Below are positions 25,954 through 33,884 of a stretch of DNA of 35,689 bases, piece by piece. Position numbers and translations under genes: made by a program. The DNA is from HGM04593 sp045636125. GTDB taxonomy: Bacteria > Bacteroidota > Bacteroidia > Bacteroidales > Bacteroidaceae. The stretch spans positions 1 to 35,689 of the forward strand of contig JAZTWX010000018.1 in the NCBI GenBank assembly GCA_045636125.1. The letters are read 5' to 3'. The number at the start of each line of letters is the position of its first letter. Position 1 is the first letter of the stretch. Under the pieces are notes generated by a model. It saw nothing but the letters and a program-made list of their open reading frames with translations, made no database searches and was not told where the DNA came from.

Positions 25954-26894
25954 TTCTCTTCTATTATATAATCGACCTCTGCGGGGGTAATCTTCACATC
26001 CTTCACCCCTTGCGGAGCGCTCAAAAGACGGAGCTTCGCCCTGTTGTTGTCGGAACCGTAAACGTCGAGATAGCTTACAACCACCTCAAAATCTTCGGCG
26101 TTCACAAGGTCGTAATTTTCGAGACTCACGTTCACCTGCACACGCACACGAGGTGGGAAAGTGCGCAGCCCATAAGTGTCGGGAAAATCAATACCCTTCA
26201 CGGGAATATAGAAACTCTTTTGCGTTACAGGGAACACAGGCATTGTAACAGCCACCTCTGCGGGATTGCAGGTTACGCCACGGGGAACATCAAGTGCCAC
26301 GTTCAGCGACAAAGTGTCGCGGGCATCACTCTTTTCAACCAACTCTGTTGAAATGTATTTGAGCGTGTCTATTACCGAGGCTGGGGCAAAAACCCACACC
26401 GAGTCGGGTGAGAGTTTCACGCTACCCATTGCATACTCCCTTGCGGGCACCACATTGGCGTTAAGGCGAACAGGATATTTTACAGCGCTCTCCTGTGTGT
26501 AGAAATAGAGAGTATCGGGGTAAACCGACACTATTGCAGTGGAAGAATGCAGCTGCTTTTTCACCTTCTTTGTAACTACCGATGCAGGCAGGCCAATGCG
26601 TCCCTTGCGGGCAGAAAGGTCGCGGTATTCAAAAGAGAGTGGCAGAAACTCGTCGAGGGAGTAGTTCATAAGCGTGGTTCCACGGTCGCGTACACGCACA
26701 ATAAAGGTTCCCTCTTTTTCGGGCAACTTCACATCGGCCGGAACATCCTTCAACGAAATGTTGAACTTGATATCGGTCTCATAATTTTGGTTGAGTGTGA
26801 GCATAAGCCACAGACAACAAGCCACAAACACGAAAAAGAGGAACAGAAGAACCTCGCGCCCCGAAAGGGACTTTATATCGAATTTCTTTACCAC
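25950..26894 (-). CDS. YbbR-like (CdaR-type) membrane protein
   Basis: A 314-residue protein with a single N-terminal membrane helix (residues about 14-32, VLLFLFFVFVACCLWLML) and then repeated YbbR beta units (KDVPADVKLPEKEGTFIVRVRD; VRLNANVVPAREYAMGSVKLSPDSVWVFAP; VKGIDFPDTYGLRTFPPRVRV, read in pieces). In Firmicutes CdaR regulates the diadenylate cyclase CdaA; no cyclase gene is adjacent here. It lies between yajC and coaE, the usual Bacteroidales order. Confidence 0.88.
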   Translation of the reverse strand: MVKKFDIKSLSGREVLLFLFFVFVACCLWLMLTLNQNYETDIKFNISLKDVPADVKLPEKEGTFIVRVRDRGTTLMNYSLDEFLPLSFEYRDLSARKGRIGLPASVVTKKVKKQLHSSTAIVSVYPDTLYFYTQESAVKYPVRLNANVVPAREYAMGSVKLSPDSVWVFAPASVIDTLKYISTELVEKSDARDTLSLNVALDVPRGVTCNPAEVAVTMPVFPVTQKSFYIPVKGIDFPDTYGLRTFPPRVRVQVNVSLENYDLVNAEDFEVVVSYLDVYGSDNNRAKLRLLSAPQGVKDVKITPAEVDYIIEEK

Positions 26895-26900
26895 CTTATA

Positions 26901-27218
26901 TTATTTAACCTCTTGCTGAGCAGCCGAAGGAGAGGCAAAGATAGTCGACTTATCTACTTTGATACACACGTTGTGTGCAACCTCGAGAAGAACGATATTG
27001 TCGTTAATCTCTTTTATTTTGCCATAGATGCCACCGCTGGTAACAACCTCCTGGCCTGCGCGCAAACCGTTGCGGAAATTATCGATCTCCTTCTGACGCT
27101 TACGCTGGGGACGAATCATCATAAAATATACGATTGCAATCATAAGGATAATCATAACCCACTGATTGCCGAAGATAGACTGCATAACGCCGCCTTGTGC
27201 TGCTTGTAATAAAATCAT
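26901..27218 (-). CDS. yajC: Sec translocase accessory subunit YajC
   Basis: A 105-residue protein with one membrane helix (residues about 21-36), the family hallmark MIRPQRKRQKE directly after it, and the SH3-like VTSGGIYGKIKEINDNIVLLEVA. YajC binds SecDF at the inner membrane. It is 6 nt upstream of the YbbR gene and 25 nt downstream of nusB. Confidence 0.95.
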   Translation of the reverse strand: MILLQAAQGGVMQSIFGNQWVMIILMIAIVYFMMIRPQRKRQKEIDNFRNGLRAGQEVVTSGGIYGKIKEINDNIVLLEVAHNVCIKVDKSTIFASPSAAQQEVK

Positions 27219-27243
27219 AATAAGTTATTGTTTTTTAGTTAAT

Positions 27244-28167
27244 TTACTTGTTTATCTTTCCCTCGGCACGCAATTTCTTTGTCACCGAGTCGAGAAGGCC
27301 GTTCACAAACGAGCCACTCTTGGCCGTGCTGTAATATTTTGCAATTTCAACATACTCGTTGAGCGATACGCTCAAAGGTATATCGTCAAATTCAAGAATT
27401 TCGGCAAGGGCCACCTGCATAATCACAACATCCATAAAGGCGAAACGCGACATATCCCAGTTGCGTGAATTCTCACCCATAAGCTCGCGGTACTTTTCGG
27501 CATTGGTTATTGCACAGTGGAAAAGCTTGCTTGCAAAGCTCTTGTCCTCAATATCCTTGTATTCGGGCAGGAGCTCCTGCTCGGCACCTGCGCTCTCCTC
27601 GAAACGTTTGATGGTCTTGAGCACAAATGTATCGACAATAGCTTTGTCGTCGTTCCAGTAGAGGCTCTGGTCCTCGAGCAAAGCGTCGAGTTCTTCATTG
27701 TCGAAGATGAAATTCTTGTAGAGCTTGCGCCAAAGTTCCTTGTCCTCCTCGTACGAAGATGTCTCGCTTGCCATATACTCCTTGTATATATCGCTCTCCT
27801 CAATGGCATTGAACAGGCGACGGAGAAGGTCGGAATTTTCAACCCAGTTGGTCTTGCTCTTTTCGGCAAACTTGCACAACTGCTCGTTCACGGCCACCTG
27901 CGCAGCAAAACGGTTGTTCACGAATTTAAGGTTGGGGTTAATGTCGCTCTCAGTGGGACGCAGCTTCAAGCTATTGAACGAGATACGGTCGGCTGCATAA
28001 TGTGTCACTGCGGGAATGAGCAACAGCAGATAGTTATAGAGGTCGTATGCCTTTGAGAGGCTGAAAAACACCTCATCCTCGGCGGCTTTTACGCTCTTGC
28101 CGCTGTTTTTGTAGTAGGCATATACTATCTGAACAATTTTAAGACGAATGAGAACTCTGTTAATCAT
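27244..28167 (-). CDS. nusB: Transcription antitermination protein NusB
   Basis: A 307-residue protein, the long Bacteroidota form of NusB. The N-terminal half has MINRVLIRLKIVQIVYAYY and helical repeats special to this phylum. The canonical NusB domain is at about 195-300, with FMDVVIMQVALAEILEFDDIPLSVSLNEYVEIAKYYSTAKSGSFVNGLLD (quoted in two adjoining pieces in the family: DVVIMQVALAEI and GSFVNGLLD). NusB binds boxA RNA with NusE to stop early termination in rRNA operons. It heads the six-gene minus-strand group. Confidence 0.93.
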   Translation of the reverse strand: MINRVLIRLKIVQIVYAYYKNSGKSVKAAEDEVFFSLSKAYDLYNYLLLLIPAVTHYAADRISFNSLKLRPTESDINPNLKFVNNRFAAQVAVNEQLCKFAEKSKTNWVENSDLLRRLFNAIEESDIYKEYMASETSSYEEDKELWRKLYKNFIFDNEELDALLEDQSLYWNDDKAIVDTFVLKTIKRFEESAGAEQELLPEYKDIEDKSFASKLFHCAITNAEKYRELMGENSRNWDMSRFAFMDVVIMQVALAEILEFDDIPLSVSLNEYVEIAKYYSTAKSGSFVNGLLDSVTKKLRAEGKINK

Positions 28168-28190
28168 AAAATATATTATCTGATTTAGTG

Positions 28191-28222
28191 CAAAGGTCGC
28201 ATTTTATTGCGACATCAGCAAA
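28191..28222 (-). promoter_or_regulatory. Promoter for the nusB group
   Basis: On the minus strand TTTG (28222-28219), 20 bp, then GACCTTTG (28198-28191), one base off TAnnTTTG. It ends 23 nt before the nusB ATG. Confidence 0.65.
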
Positions 28223-28254
28223 TAAATAGCATTATTTCTTGTTCAGGCGCACAA

Positions 28255-29715
28255 TTATTTGTTACGCTTTAAGAACAAACGTTTGTCAATTGTGTTCGGG
28301 AGCTCGCTCTCATAATGCGAAACGAACAGCATTGTTTTGCCGCGACGCTGCGAGAAAGCCTCAATAATAGCCTTTGCCTTGCGACGGTTATAAGTGTCGA
28401 GACCGTGCAGAGGCTCGTCGAGGATGAGCAGAGCGGGGTCTTTCACAAATGCGCGGGCAAGAAGCACCAGACGTTGCTCGCCGCTCGAAATCTTAAGGAA
28501 GGATTTGTCGCGCAAACCGGCAATACCGAAAGTTTCGAGCCACCAATCGCAAATCTCAAGTTCCTCCCGAGGTGTCTGCACGTAAAGACCTATTGTGTCG
28601 TGCAAGCCCGACGCAACAATATCAATAACAGGAAGGTTGCGCAGGTAAGAGCGGTGCATTTCGGGGCTCACATATCCAATATTTTTTTTAATCTCCCAGA
28701 TACTCTCACCCGAGCCGCGCTTACGGCCAAAAAGAGCAATATCACAAGCGTAGGATTGCAGATTGTCGGCACACACGAGGCTCAAAAGAGTCGATTTTCC
28801 GGCACCGTTCTCGCCCGAGAGCGCCCATTTTTCGCCATTCTCAACCACCCAATCGAGAGCATTGAGAATAACACGCTCGTCATATTTCACCGAAACCTTG
28901 TTGAGTTCCACCACCCTTTCGGCCGTGCATATGGGATTTTTATAAGGAAGCGACAACACCCTTTGCTGCGCATTCTTTATTGCCGCAATGTCGTAAACAA
29001 TGTCGAGCTGCGACAAATATTCGTCGCGCGACACCTTTGCTCCCACAAACATATTCTCAACAGGAACCACGCTGGTTACGAATTCGGGAACATCGTCGAG
29101 CATCGACATCACAAGCACCACCTGCAAATTACTGCGCGACGACACACGCGCAAGCACGCTGCAAAGCAAATCCCTTGTGGTAGCGTCGAGCCCAATGAAA
29201 GGGTTGTCCACCACAAGCAAGCGGGGACGTTCGAGCAAGGCCTGTGCAAGCTGGAATTTACGCAGTTCACCGCTGCTCAACAAAACAATGCGTTTGTCGA
29301 GCAGGTGTCCGAGGTTGAACATCTGCAGAACCTCGTCCATATACTCCTTGTCATCGACATTGCCAAGCAATTGCGCCACGGTGGGGATAGCTTCATCCTG
29401 GTCGTGAGTGTTCCAGCGCAACTGGTAACAATAGTTCGCGTCGGCCGAGCCGTAAGTATCGCGGAATGTGATATATTTCACATTTTCATATACACGTTTC
29501 GAGGGAGATGGAGAAAAATCATACTCTATACTACCCTCGCGCAAGGGGTAACGCCCAAGCATCATATCAACAAGAATGCTCTTGCCGGCACCGTTGGGGC
29601 CCACAATGGCCAAGTGCTCCCCCTGCGCTATTTTCAGCGTCACGGGAGCCACAAAAGCAGCCGTTGCGTCACGCGCAACACCCCTTGTTAAATTTATAAT
29701 ATAACCAGTATCCAT
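28255..29715 (-). CDS. Two-domain ABC ATPase, ModF-like, with degenerate first domain
   Basis: A 486-residue soluble protein with two ABC ATPase domains. Domain 1 has Walker A GPNGAGKS (39-46) and signature LSSGE, but its Walker B reads LLVVDN (catalytic Glu is N171) and the switch His region reads LVMSMLDD with no His. Domain 2 is complete: GENGAGKST (301-309), ISSGEQ, LLILDEPLHGLD, and VSHYESE. The layout and ISSGE.R signature recall ModF/PhrA-type proteins and other tandem ABC ATPases. No membrane partner is adjacent, so a transport role is unproven. The ATG at 29715 was chosen to give MDTGYIINL; an upstream in-frame start would add eight residues. Confidence 0.82.
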   Translation of the reverse strand: MDTGYIINLTRGVARDATAAFVAPVTLKIAQGEHLAIVGPNGAGKSILVDMMLGRYPLREGSIEYDFSPSPSKRVYENVKYITFRDTYGSADANYCYQLRWNTHDQDEAIPTVAQLLGNVDDKEYMDEVLQMFNLGHLLDKRIVLLSSGELRKFQLAQALLERPRLLVVDNPFIGLDATTRDLLCSVLARVSSRSNLQVVLVMSMLDDVPEFVTSVVPVENMFVGAKVSRDEYLSQLDIVYDIAAIKNAQQRVLSLPYKNPICTAERVVELNKVSVKYDERVILNALDWVVENGEKWALSGENGAGKSTLLSLVCADNLQSYACDIALFGRKRGSGESIWEIKKNIGYVSPEMHRSYLRNLPVIDIVASGLHDTIGLYVQTPREELEICDWWLETFGIAGLRDKSFLKISSGEQRLVLLARAFVKDPALLILDEPLHGLDTYNRRKAKAIIEAFSQRRGKTMLFVSHYESELPNTIDKRLFLKRNK

Positions 29716-29736
29716 AGTCTTTTGTAAAAACGGCTG

Positions 29737-29744
29737 CAAAAGTA
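29737..29744 (-). promoter_or_regulatory. -7 element for the two-domain ABC gene
   Basis: The minus strand reads TACTTTTG, an exact TAnnTTTG, 21 nt before the ATG at 29715. No -33 TTTG is seen. Confidence 0.5.
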
Positions 29745-29849
29745 CAAAAAAATCACGAAATAATAAAACACACCCACGCCCACCGGCAAAGCCCGAGCGA
29801 ACAGAAAGACAGAAAAATTACAGGAAAAATTAAAAAATGAGCGCAAACT

Positions 29850-29881
29850 ATTGTTTTTCAGAAAAAAAAAACTCATATTTG
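29850..29881 (+). promoter_or_regulatory. Promoter for the PUR protein gene
   Basis: ATTG at 29850-29853, a 20-bp spacer, and CATATTTG at 29874-29881 are each one base from consensus. The start codon follows 34 nt later. Confidence 0.45.
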
Positions 29882-29915
29882 AACCCTAATCGCACATAAG
29901 AAACAATTATCAAGA

Positions 29916-30272
29916 ATGGAAGACTTCAAAAAAAACGCACCTTTTGAGAACGAAAAAGAGATAGTCTATTCTCAGGCCGTTAAAGCCGGCAAACGAATTT
30001 ACTATATCGATGTAAAGAAAAATAGAAAAGAGGAAATGTACCTCTCAATAACCGAAAGCAAGAAAATTGTAAACGGTGAGGGCGACAACGCATCAGTCTC
30101 GTTCGAGAAACACAAAATTTTCCTCTATCGCGAGGATTTCGAGAAATTTGCAGCAGGCCTCAAGGAAGCCATAGACTTTGCAACTGCCGGACAAGGCGAA
30201 TTCCAGCCCCGTTACACCGCCCCTGCAGCCGACAACGAGGAAAGCAAGCTCAACATCGACATTGATTTTTAA
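29916..30272 (+). CDS. PUR family DNA/RNA-binding protein (DUF3276)
   Basis: A 118-residue protein with one PUR repeat: IVYSQAVKAGKRIYYIDVKKNRKEEMYLSITESKK (in pieces: KAGKRIYYIDVK, MYLSITESK) and KIFLYREDFEKFAAGLKEAIDFA. Bacterial PUR proteins form dimers like half of eukaryotic Pur-alpha and bind purine-rich single-stranded nucleic acid. The tail is acidic and disordered. It is divergent from the ABC gene and 140 nt before rplY, which has its own promoter. Confidence 0.92.
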   Translation: MEDFKKNAPFENEKEIVYSQAVKAGKRIYYIDVKKNRKEEMYLSITESKKIVNGEGDNASVSFEKHKIFLYREDFEKFAAGLKEAIDFATAGQGEFQPRYTAPAADNEESKLNIDIDF

Positions 30273-30300
30273 CAATAATCGCGTAATAAGCGCGTCAAAT

Positions 30301-30332
30301 ATTGTAAAATTGAAAAATAAAGCGTACCTTTG
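30301..30332 (+). promoter_or_regulatory. Promoter for rplY-pth-S4
   Basis: ATTG (30301-30304), 20 bp, TACCTTTG (30325-30332). The -7 box is exact and the -33 box one base off. About 80 nt of leader precedes the rplY ATG, room for leader control. Confidence 0.7.
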
Positions 30333-30412
30333 CACCCGCTTTATAAAGCCTTCGTGTGATGGCGAATTAAGCAAACAAACATTCTTAATTTAGAGTAACA
30401 CATTTTTAAACA

Positions 30413-31009
30413 ATGAAAACAATCAGCATCAGCGGTTCAGCCAGAACCATGGTTGGCAAAAAAGCCACCAACGCATTGCGTAACGCAGGTCTTGTACCTT
30501 GCTGCATCTACGGAGTACAGAAAGACGAGAACGGTACACCCGTTACAAAAACATTCAGCGTAACAGTTGAGGGTTTGCGCAAGCTCGTTTACACTCCCGA
30601 CATTCACGTTGTAGACCTCACAATCGACGGCACAACAACTAAAGCTATCCTCAAGGACATTCAGTTCCACCCTGTTAAGGATACTATCCTCCACGTAGAT
30701 TTCTACGAGATTACCGACAGCAAACCCATCGTTATGGCTGTTCCCGTTAAATTGCAGGGTCTTGCCGAGGGTGTACGCGCCGGTGGTAAATTGGTACAGT
30801 TGCAGCGCTACCTCAAAGTTAAGGCTCTCTACACAGCAATCCCCGAGTTCCTTACAGTAGACGTTACCACACTTAACCTCGGTAAGTCAATCAAAGTTTG
30901 CGACCTCTCTTTCGAGGGCTTGGAGCTCGTAACTGCAAAAGAGGCACTCGTTTGCGCTGTTAAGACAACTCGTGCATCACAGGCAGCCGCAGCAGCCGCA
31001 GCAAAATAA
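30413..31009 (+). CDS. rplY: 50S ribosomal protein L25 / general stress protein Ctc
   Basis: A 198-residue long-form L25. The N-terminal L25 domain (1-95) binds 5S rRNA (SGSARTMVGKKATNALRNAGLVPCCIYG; VVDLTIDGTTTKAILKDIQFHPVKDTILHVDF, read as family blocks). The C-terminal TL5 domain covers 96-185. The tail is Ala-rich (SQAAAAAAAK). It is 18 nt upstream of pth and leads that operon. Confidence 0.96.
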   Translation: MKTISISGSARTMVGKKATNALRNAGLVPCCIYGVQKDENGTPVTKTFSVTVEGLRKLVYTPDIHVVDLTIDGTTTKAILKDIQFHPVKDTILHVDFYEITDSKPIVMAVPVKLQGLAEGVRAGGKLVQLQRYLKVKALYTAIPEFLTVDVTTLNLGKSIKVCDLSFEGLELVTAKEALVCAVKTTRASQAAAAAAAK

Positions 31010-31027
31010 TTATAGCACACTACTATA

Positions 31028-31606
31028 ATGAAATATCTCATTGTAGGCTTGGGAAACATCGGCTCAGAGTACGAAGGAACCCGCCACAATATAGGATTTA
31101 CCGTATTGGACGCTTTTGCAAAAGCGTCCAATACTATTTTTTCCGACAAGCGTTACGGGTTTGTCGCCGAAGCATCGTGCCGTGGCCGCAAGCTCATACT
31201 GCTCAAGCCTTCAACCTATATGAACCTCAGTGGAAACGCAGTGCGTTACTGGATGCAGGCCGAAAAAATTCCTCTCGAGAATGTTCTTGTAATCGTGGAC
31301 GACCTTGCGCTGCCCGTGGGCGCGCTCCGTCTCAAAGGACAAGGCAGCGACGGCGGACACAACGGCCTCAAACACATTGCCGCCACACTGGGCACAACAT
31401 CATATGCCCGCTTGCGTTTCGGCATAGGCAGCGACTTCGGCAAAGGCCACCAGGTAGACTTTGTACTCGGTTCGTTCGACAGCGAGGAGCAGAAGAAAGT
31501 TGAAGAGCAGCTTGCAACAACCACCGAGATTATCAAGAGTTTCTGCTTTTCGGGGCTCGCCCGCACAATGAACCAATTCAACAAAAAGGGAGTGGGAAAA
31601 GAATGA
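31028..31606 (+). CDS. pth: Peptidyl-tRNA hydrolase
   Basis: A 192-residue Pth of normal length. GLGNIGSEYEGTRHNIGF contains the catalytic His (H20), followed by KPSTYMNLSG, DDLALPVG with the catalytic Asp, and GHNGLKHI. It recycles tRNAs from peptidyl-tRNAs that fall off ribosomes and is essential. The coding sequence carries a 32-bp palindrome plus T-run at 31103-31140. Its stop overlaps the next start by 4 nt. Confidence 0.97.
   Translation: MKYLIVGLGNIGSEYEGTRHNIGFTVLDAFAKASNTIFSDKRYGFVAEASCRGRKLILLKPSTYMNLSGNAVRYWMQAEKIPLENVLVIVDDLALPVGALRLKGQGSDGGHNGLKHIAATLGTTSYARLRFGIGSDFGKGHQVDFVLGSFDSEEQKKVEEQLATTTEIIKSFCFSGLARTMNQFNKKGVGKE
31103..31140 (+). terminator. Terminator-like palindrome inside pth
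   Basis: Bases 31103-31118 are the exact reverse complement of 31119-31134, and TATTTTTT follows. The sequence encodes family-typical residues VLDAFAKASNTIF, so the hairpin is laid over real coding sequence 25 codons into the gene. It has the shape of an intrinsic terminator, or could be a stem blocking translation. Confidence 0.7.
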
Positions 31607-32022
31607 GCGAGCAGGCACGAATAGACAAATGGCTATGGGCGGTGCGCATCTACAAGACACGCAGCATTGCCGCCGACGCTTGCAAAAAAGGACACATTTC
31701 CATTGGCGAGCGCAGCGCAAAGCCCTCGCACATAGTGCGTGAAGGCGATGTTGTAAAGGTAAAGAAATCACCCATCACATACTCCTTCAAAGTGCTTAAA
31801 GCCGCGCAGAACCGCGTGGGTGCAAAGCTTGTCCCCGAACTTATGGAGAATATAACCCCAAAAGAGCAGTACGAGATTCTGGAAATGAGCAAGATAAGCG
31901 GTTTCACCGACCGTGCACGCGGCACAGGCCGCCCCACAAAAAAGGAGCGCCGCGAAATAGACCGTTTCTCCGACGAGGCTTTTGTAATGGATTTCGAGGA
32001 GTTCGATTTCGACGAGATTTAA
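31603..32022 (+). CDS. S4 domain RNA-binding protein, Hsp15-like
   Basis: A 139-residue protein with an N-terminal S4 domain: RIDKWLWAVRIYKTRSIAADACKKGHI and the VREGDVVKV turn. This matches the Hsp15 (HslR) group, which binds free 50S subunits carrying stuck nascent chains. The middle is basic, with GTGRPTKKERREIDRF, and the tail is acidic. Its neighbour pth deals with the same stalled products, which fits a ribosome rescue unit. Confidence 0.92.
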   Translation: MSEQARIDKWLWAVRIYKTRSIAADACKKGHISIGERSAKPSHIVREGDVVKVKKSPITYSFKVLKAAQNRVGAKLVPELMENITPKEQYEILEMSKISGFTDRARGTGRPTKKERREIDRFSDEAFVMDFEEFDFDEI

Positions 32023-32060
32023 CACCCTGCTGCTATATTTGCAATTGCAATACAAGCATA

Positions 32061-32098
32061 ATAACAAAAAAGCGCCTGAAAAGGCGCTTTTTTGTTAT
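32061..32098. terminator. Two-way terminator after the S4 gene
   Basis: Bases 32061-32077 pair perfectly with 32082-32098 around GAAA. AGCGCCT/AGGCGCT is flanked by six A and six T. It lies between convergent genes. Confidence 0.95.
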
Positions 32099-32111
32099 AT
32101 ATGATTACACC

Positions 32112-32486
32112 TTATTTATATACCTTCGCGAGAAAACGTTCGCGGTCCACAATAAAACGCGAGTGAGTAGCCTTGCCTATAATGCCTTCGCCGTCGCACG
32201 CCTCAATCTCGAAAACCAGCTTGCGGCCATCAATTGCCACAAGAACAGCAGTAGCCTTAATTTCTGCGCCAATACCCGATGCTTTAATGTGAGAAGTCGA
32301 AATTTCAATTCCCACAGTGGTGGAACCCTCGGGGAGGTGGGGAGCAACCGCGTTCATTGCCGCATTTTCCATAAGTGCAACCATCGAAGGGGTTGCAAAC
32401 ACATCCATTCCACCCGAACCCACTTTCGAGGCGCAATTATCCTCACACACCACAGTGGTGCTTGTATATTTTATTCCTGTTTCCAT
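32112..32486 (-). CDS. FlK-like thioesterase (hotdog fold)
   Basis: A 124-residue hotdog protein. VFATPSMVALMENAAMNAV and EGSTTVGIEISTSHIKAS (Thr near 35, Glu near 40, His near 66 in the order seen here) follow the pattern of fluoroacetyl-CoA thioesterase-like proteins, which are widespread in organisms that never meet fluoroacetate and probably act on ordinary short acyl-CoAs. It lies 12 nt after pepT and likely shares its transcript. Confidence 0.88.
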   Translation of the reverse strand: METGIKYTSTTVVCEDNCASKVGSGGMDVFATPSMVALMENAAMNAVAPHLPEGSTTVGIEISTSHIKASGIGAEIKATAVLVAIDGRKLVFEIEACDGEGIIGKATHSRFIVDRERFLAKVYK

Positions 32487-32498
32487 TGTTTATTACAT

Positions 32499-33737
32499 TT
32501 ATTTCAAGTCTTTTACCATTGCTGCAATGTTCACAATTGTCATTACAGCCTTTTTCATCACCTGCACCGACACAAATTCGTAACGGCTGTGGAAATTAAT
32601 TCCTCCCGCAAAGAGGTTGGGACAAGGCAACCCCATAAACGAGAGCTGCGCACCATCGGTACCGCCACGAATGGGCTTTACCACAGGTGCAACACCCGCA
32701 TTCTGCATTGCAGCCTTTGCAAGCTCAATAATATACATTTTAGGCTCAACCTGCTCACGCATATTGCGGTACTGCTCTTTAAGCTCCACAGCGACGGTTC
32801 CCGCACCGAAACGACGATTTACATCTTCGGCCACCGACGACATAAACGCCATACGGCGCTCAAACGTTTCGCGGCTGTGGTCGCGTATAATATATGAAAC
32901 CTCGGCCGAGTCCACTCCACCGTTTATACCCATAAGGTGATAGAAGCCTTCATAGCCGTCGGTACATTCGGGCGACTCCACTGCAGGCACGGCAGCCACA
33001 ATGGCTGTTGCCACACGCAAAGCGTTGAGCATCTTACCTTTTGCGTAACCGGGGTGCACATTGCGCCCCTGAATGGTGAATGTTGCCGAACCGGCATTAA
33101 AATTCTCAAATTCAATCTCCCCCTCAGCGCTGCCGTCAACAGTATACGCCCAATCGCAGCCAAAAAGTTCCACATTGAAATTGTGCGCGCCGCGGCCAAT
33201 CTCCTCGTCGGGGTTAAAGGCTATGCGCACCGTGCCGTGCTCAATTTCGGGGTGAGCCTGCAGATACTCCACTGCCGATATAATTTCGGCAACACCGGCC
33301 TTGTCGTCTGCACCCAAGAGAGTGTGTCCGTCGGTAACAACAAGCGAGTGGCCTTTGTAATCCTCAATCTCGGGAAAATCCTTTGTTGCAAGCACAATGC
33401 CCGCCTGCTCGTCGAGCACAATATCGCCCCCGCCGTACTCCACCACTCTGGGGCGCACATTTTTACCGCTGAGGTCGGGACTTGTGTCGAGGTGGGCAAT
33501 AAAGCCTACAGTGGGCAACGAACGGCTGCTGTTCGACGGCAATGTGGCGTATAAATAGCCTTTCTCGTCGAGAACAACGTCGGCGAGCCCCATATTTTCG
33601 AGCTCATTTTTCAAGAAACGGGCAAAAACCATCTGCCCCTCGGTGGTGGGCACCGTAGTGGCATCGTCGCACGACTCCGTGTCGAAGGTTACATATTCGA
33701 GGAAGCGTTGCAACATTTTATTTTCAATCTCTGTCAT
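32499..33737 (-). CDS. pepT: Peptidase T (tripeptide aminopeptidase)
   Basis: A 412-residue M20 family di-zinc peptidase of normal length. FIAHLDTSPD supplies H82 and D84, LLGADDKAG the bridging Asp, NPDEEIGRGAHNF the catalytic Glu pair, VDGSAEGEIEFENFNA the dimer domain, and NLFAGGINFHSRYEFV the last zinc ligand His. It removes the N-terminal residue of tripeptides in the cytoplasm. I chose the ATG at 33737 (MTEIENKML); an upstream in-frame start adds a stretch foreign to the family. It is divergent from eno. Confidence 0.95.
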   Translation of the reverse strand: MTEIENKMLQRFLEYVTFDTESCDDATTVPTTEGQMVFARFLKNELENMGLADVVLDEKGYLYATLPSNSSRSLPTVGFIAHLDTSPDLSGKNVRPRVVEYGGGDIVLDEQAGIVLATKDFPEIEDYKGHSLVVTDGHTLLGADDKAGVAEIISAVEYLQAHPEIEHGTVRIAFNPDEEIGRGAHNFNVELFGCDWAYTVDGSAEGEIEFENFNAGSATFTIQGRNVHPGYAKGKMLNALRVATAIVAAVPAVESPECTDGYEGFYHLMGINGGVDSAEVSYIIRDHSRETFERRMAFMSSVAEDVNRRFGAGTVAVELKEQYRNMREQVEPKMYIIELAKAAMQNAGVAPVVKPIRGGTDGAQLSFMGLPCPNLFAGGINFHSRYEFVSVQVMKKAVMTIVNIAAMVKDLK

Positions 33738-33884
33738 AGCAAAAAATATTTTTGTAAAAATAGCCAAATAACGTAACGCAACAAACATTAGCGGCAAATA
33801 TTTTTGAGCACTCCTTTATTTCGCACCCACAGAACCAACCGTTGCGCTGTTTGTTGTGCTATTATAAAGTAGAAAAAAACGCTT

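Noticed and set aside
28315..29691. 458-codon open frame on the + strand
   Set aside because: It is the antisense of the two-domain ABC gene, whose motifs are clear; the + strand product has no recognisable domain and is rich in His, Asn and Cys as expected for a shadow frame.
33797..33806. TATTTTTG-like -7 element upstream of eno
   Set aside because: It matches the consensus but has no -33 box and lies about 80 nt from the start in very AT-rich DNA, so chance is likely.
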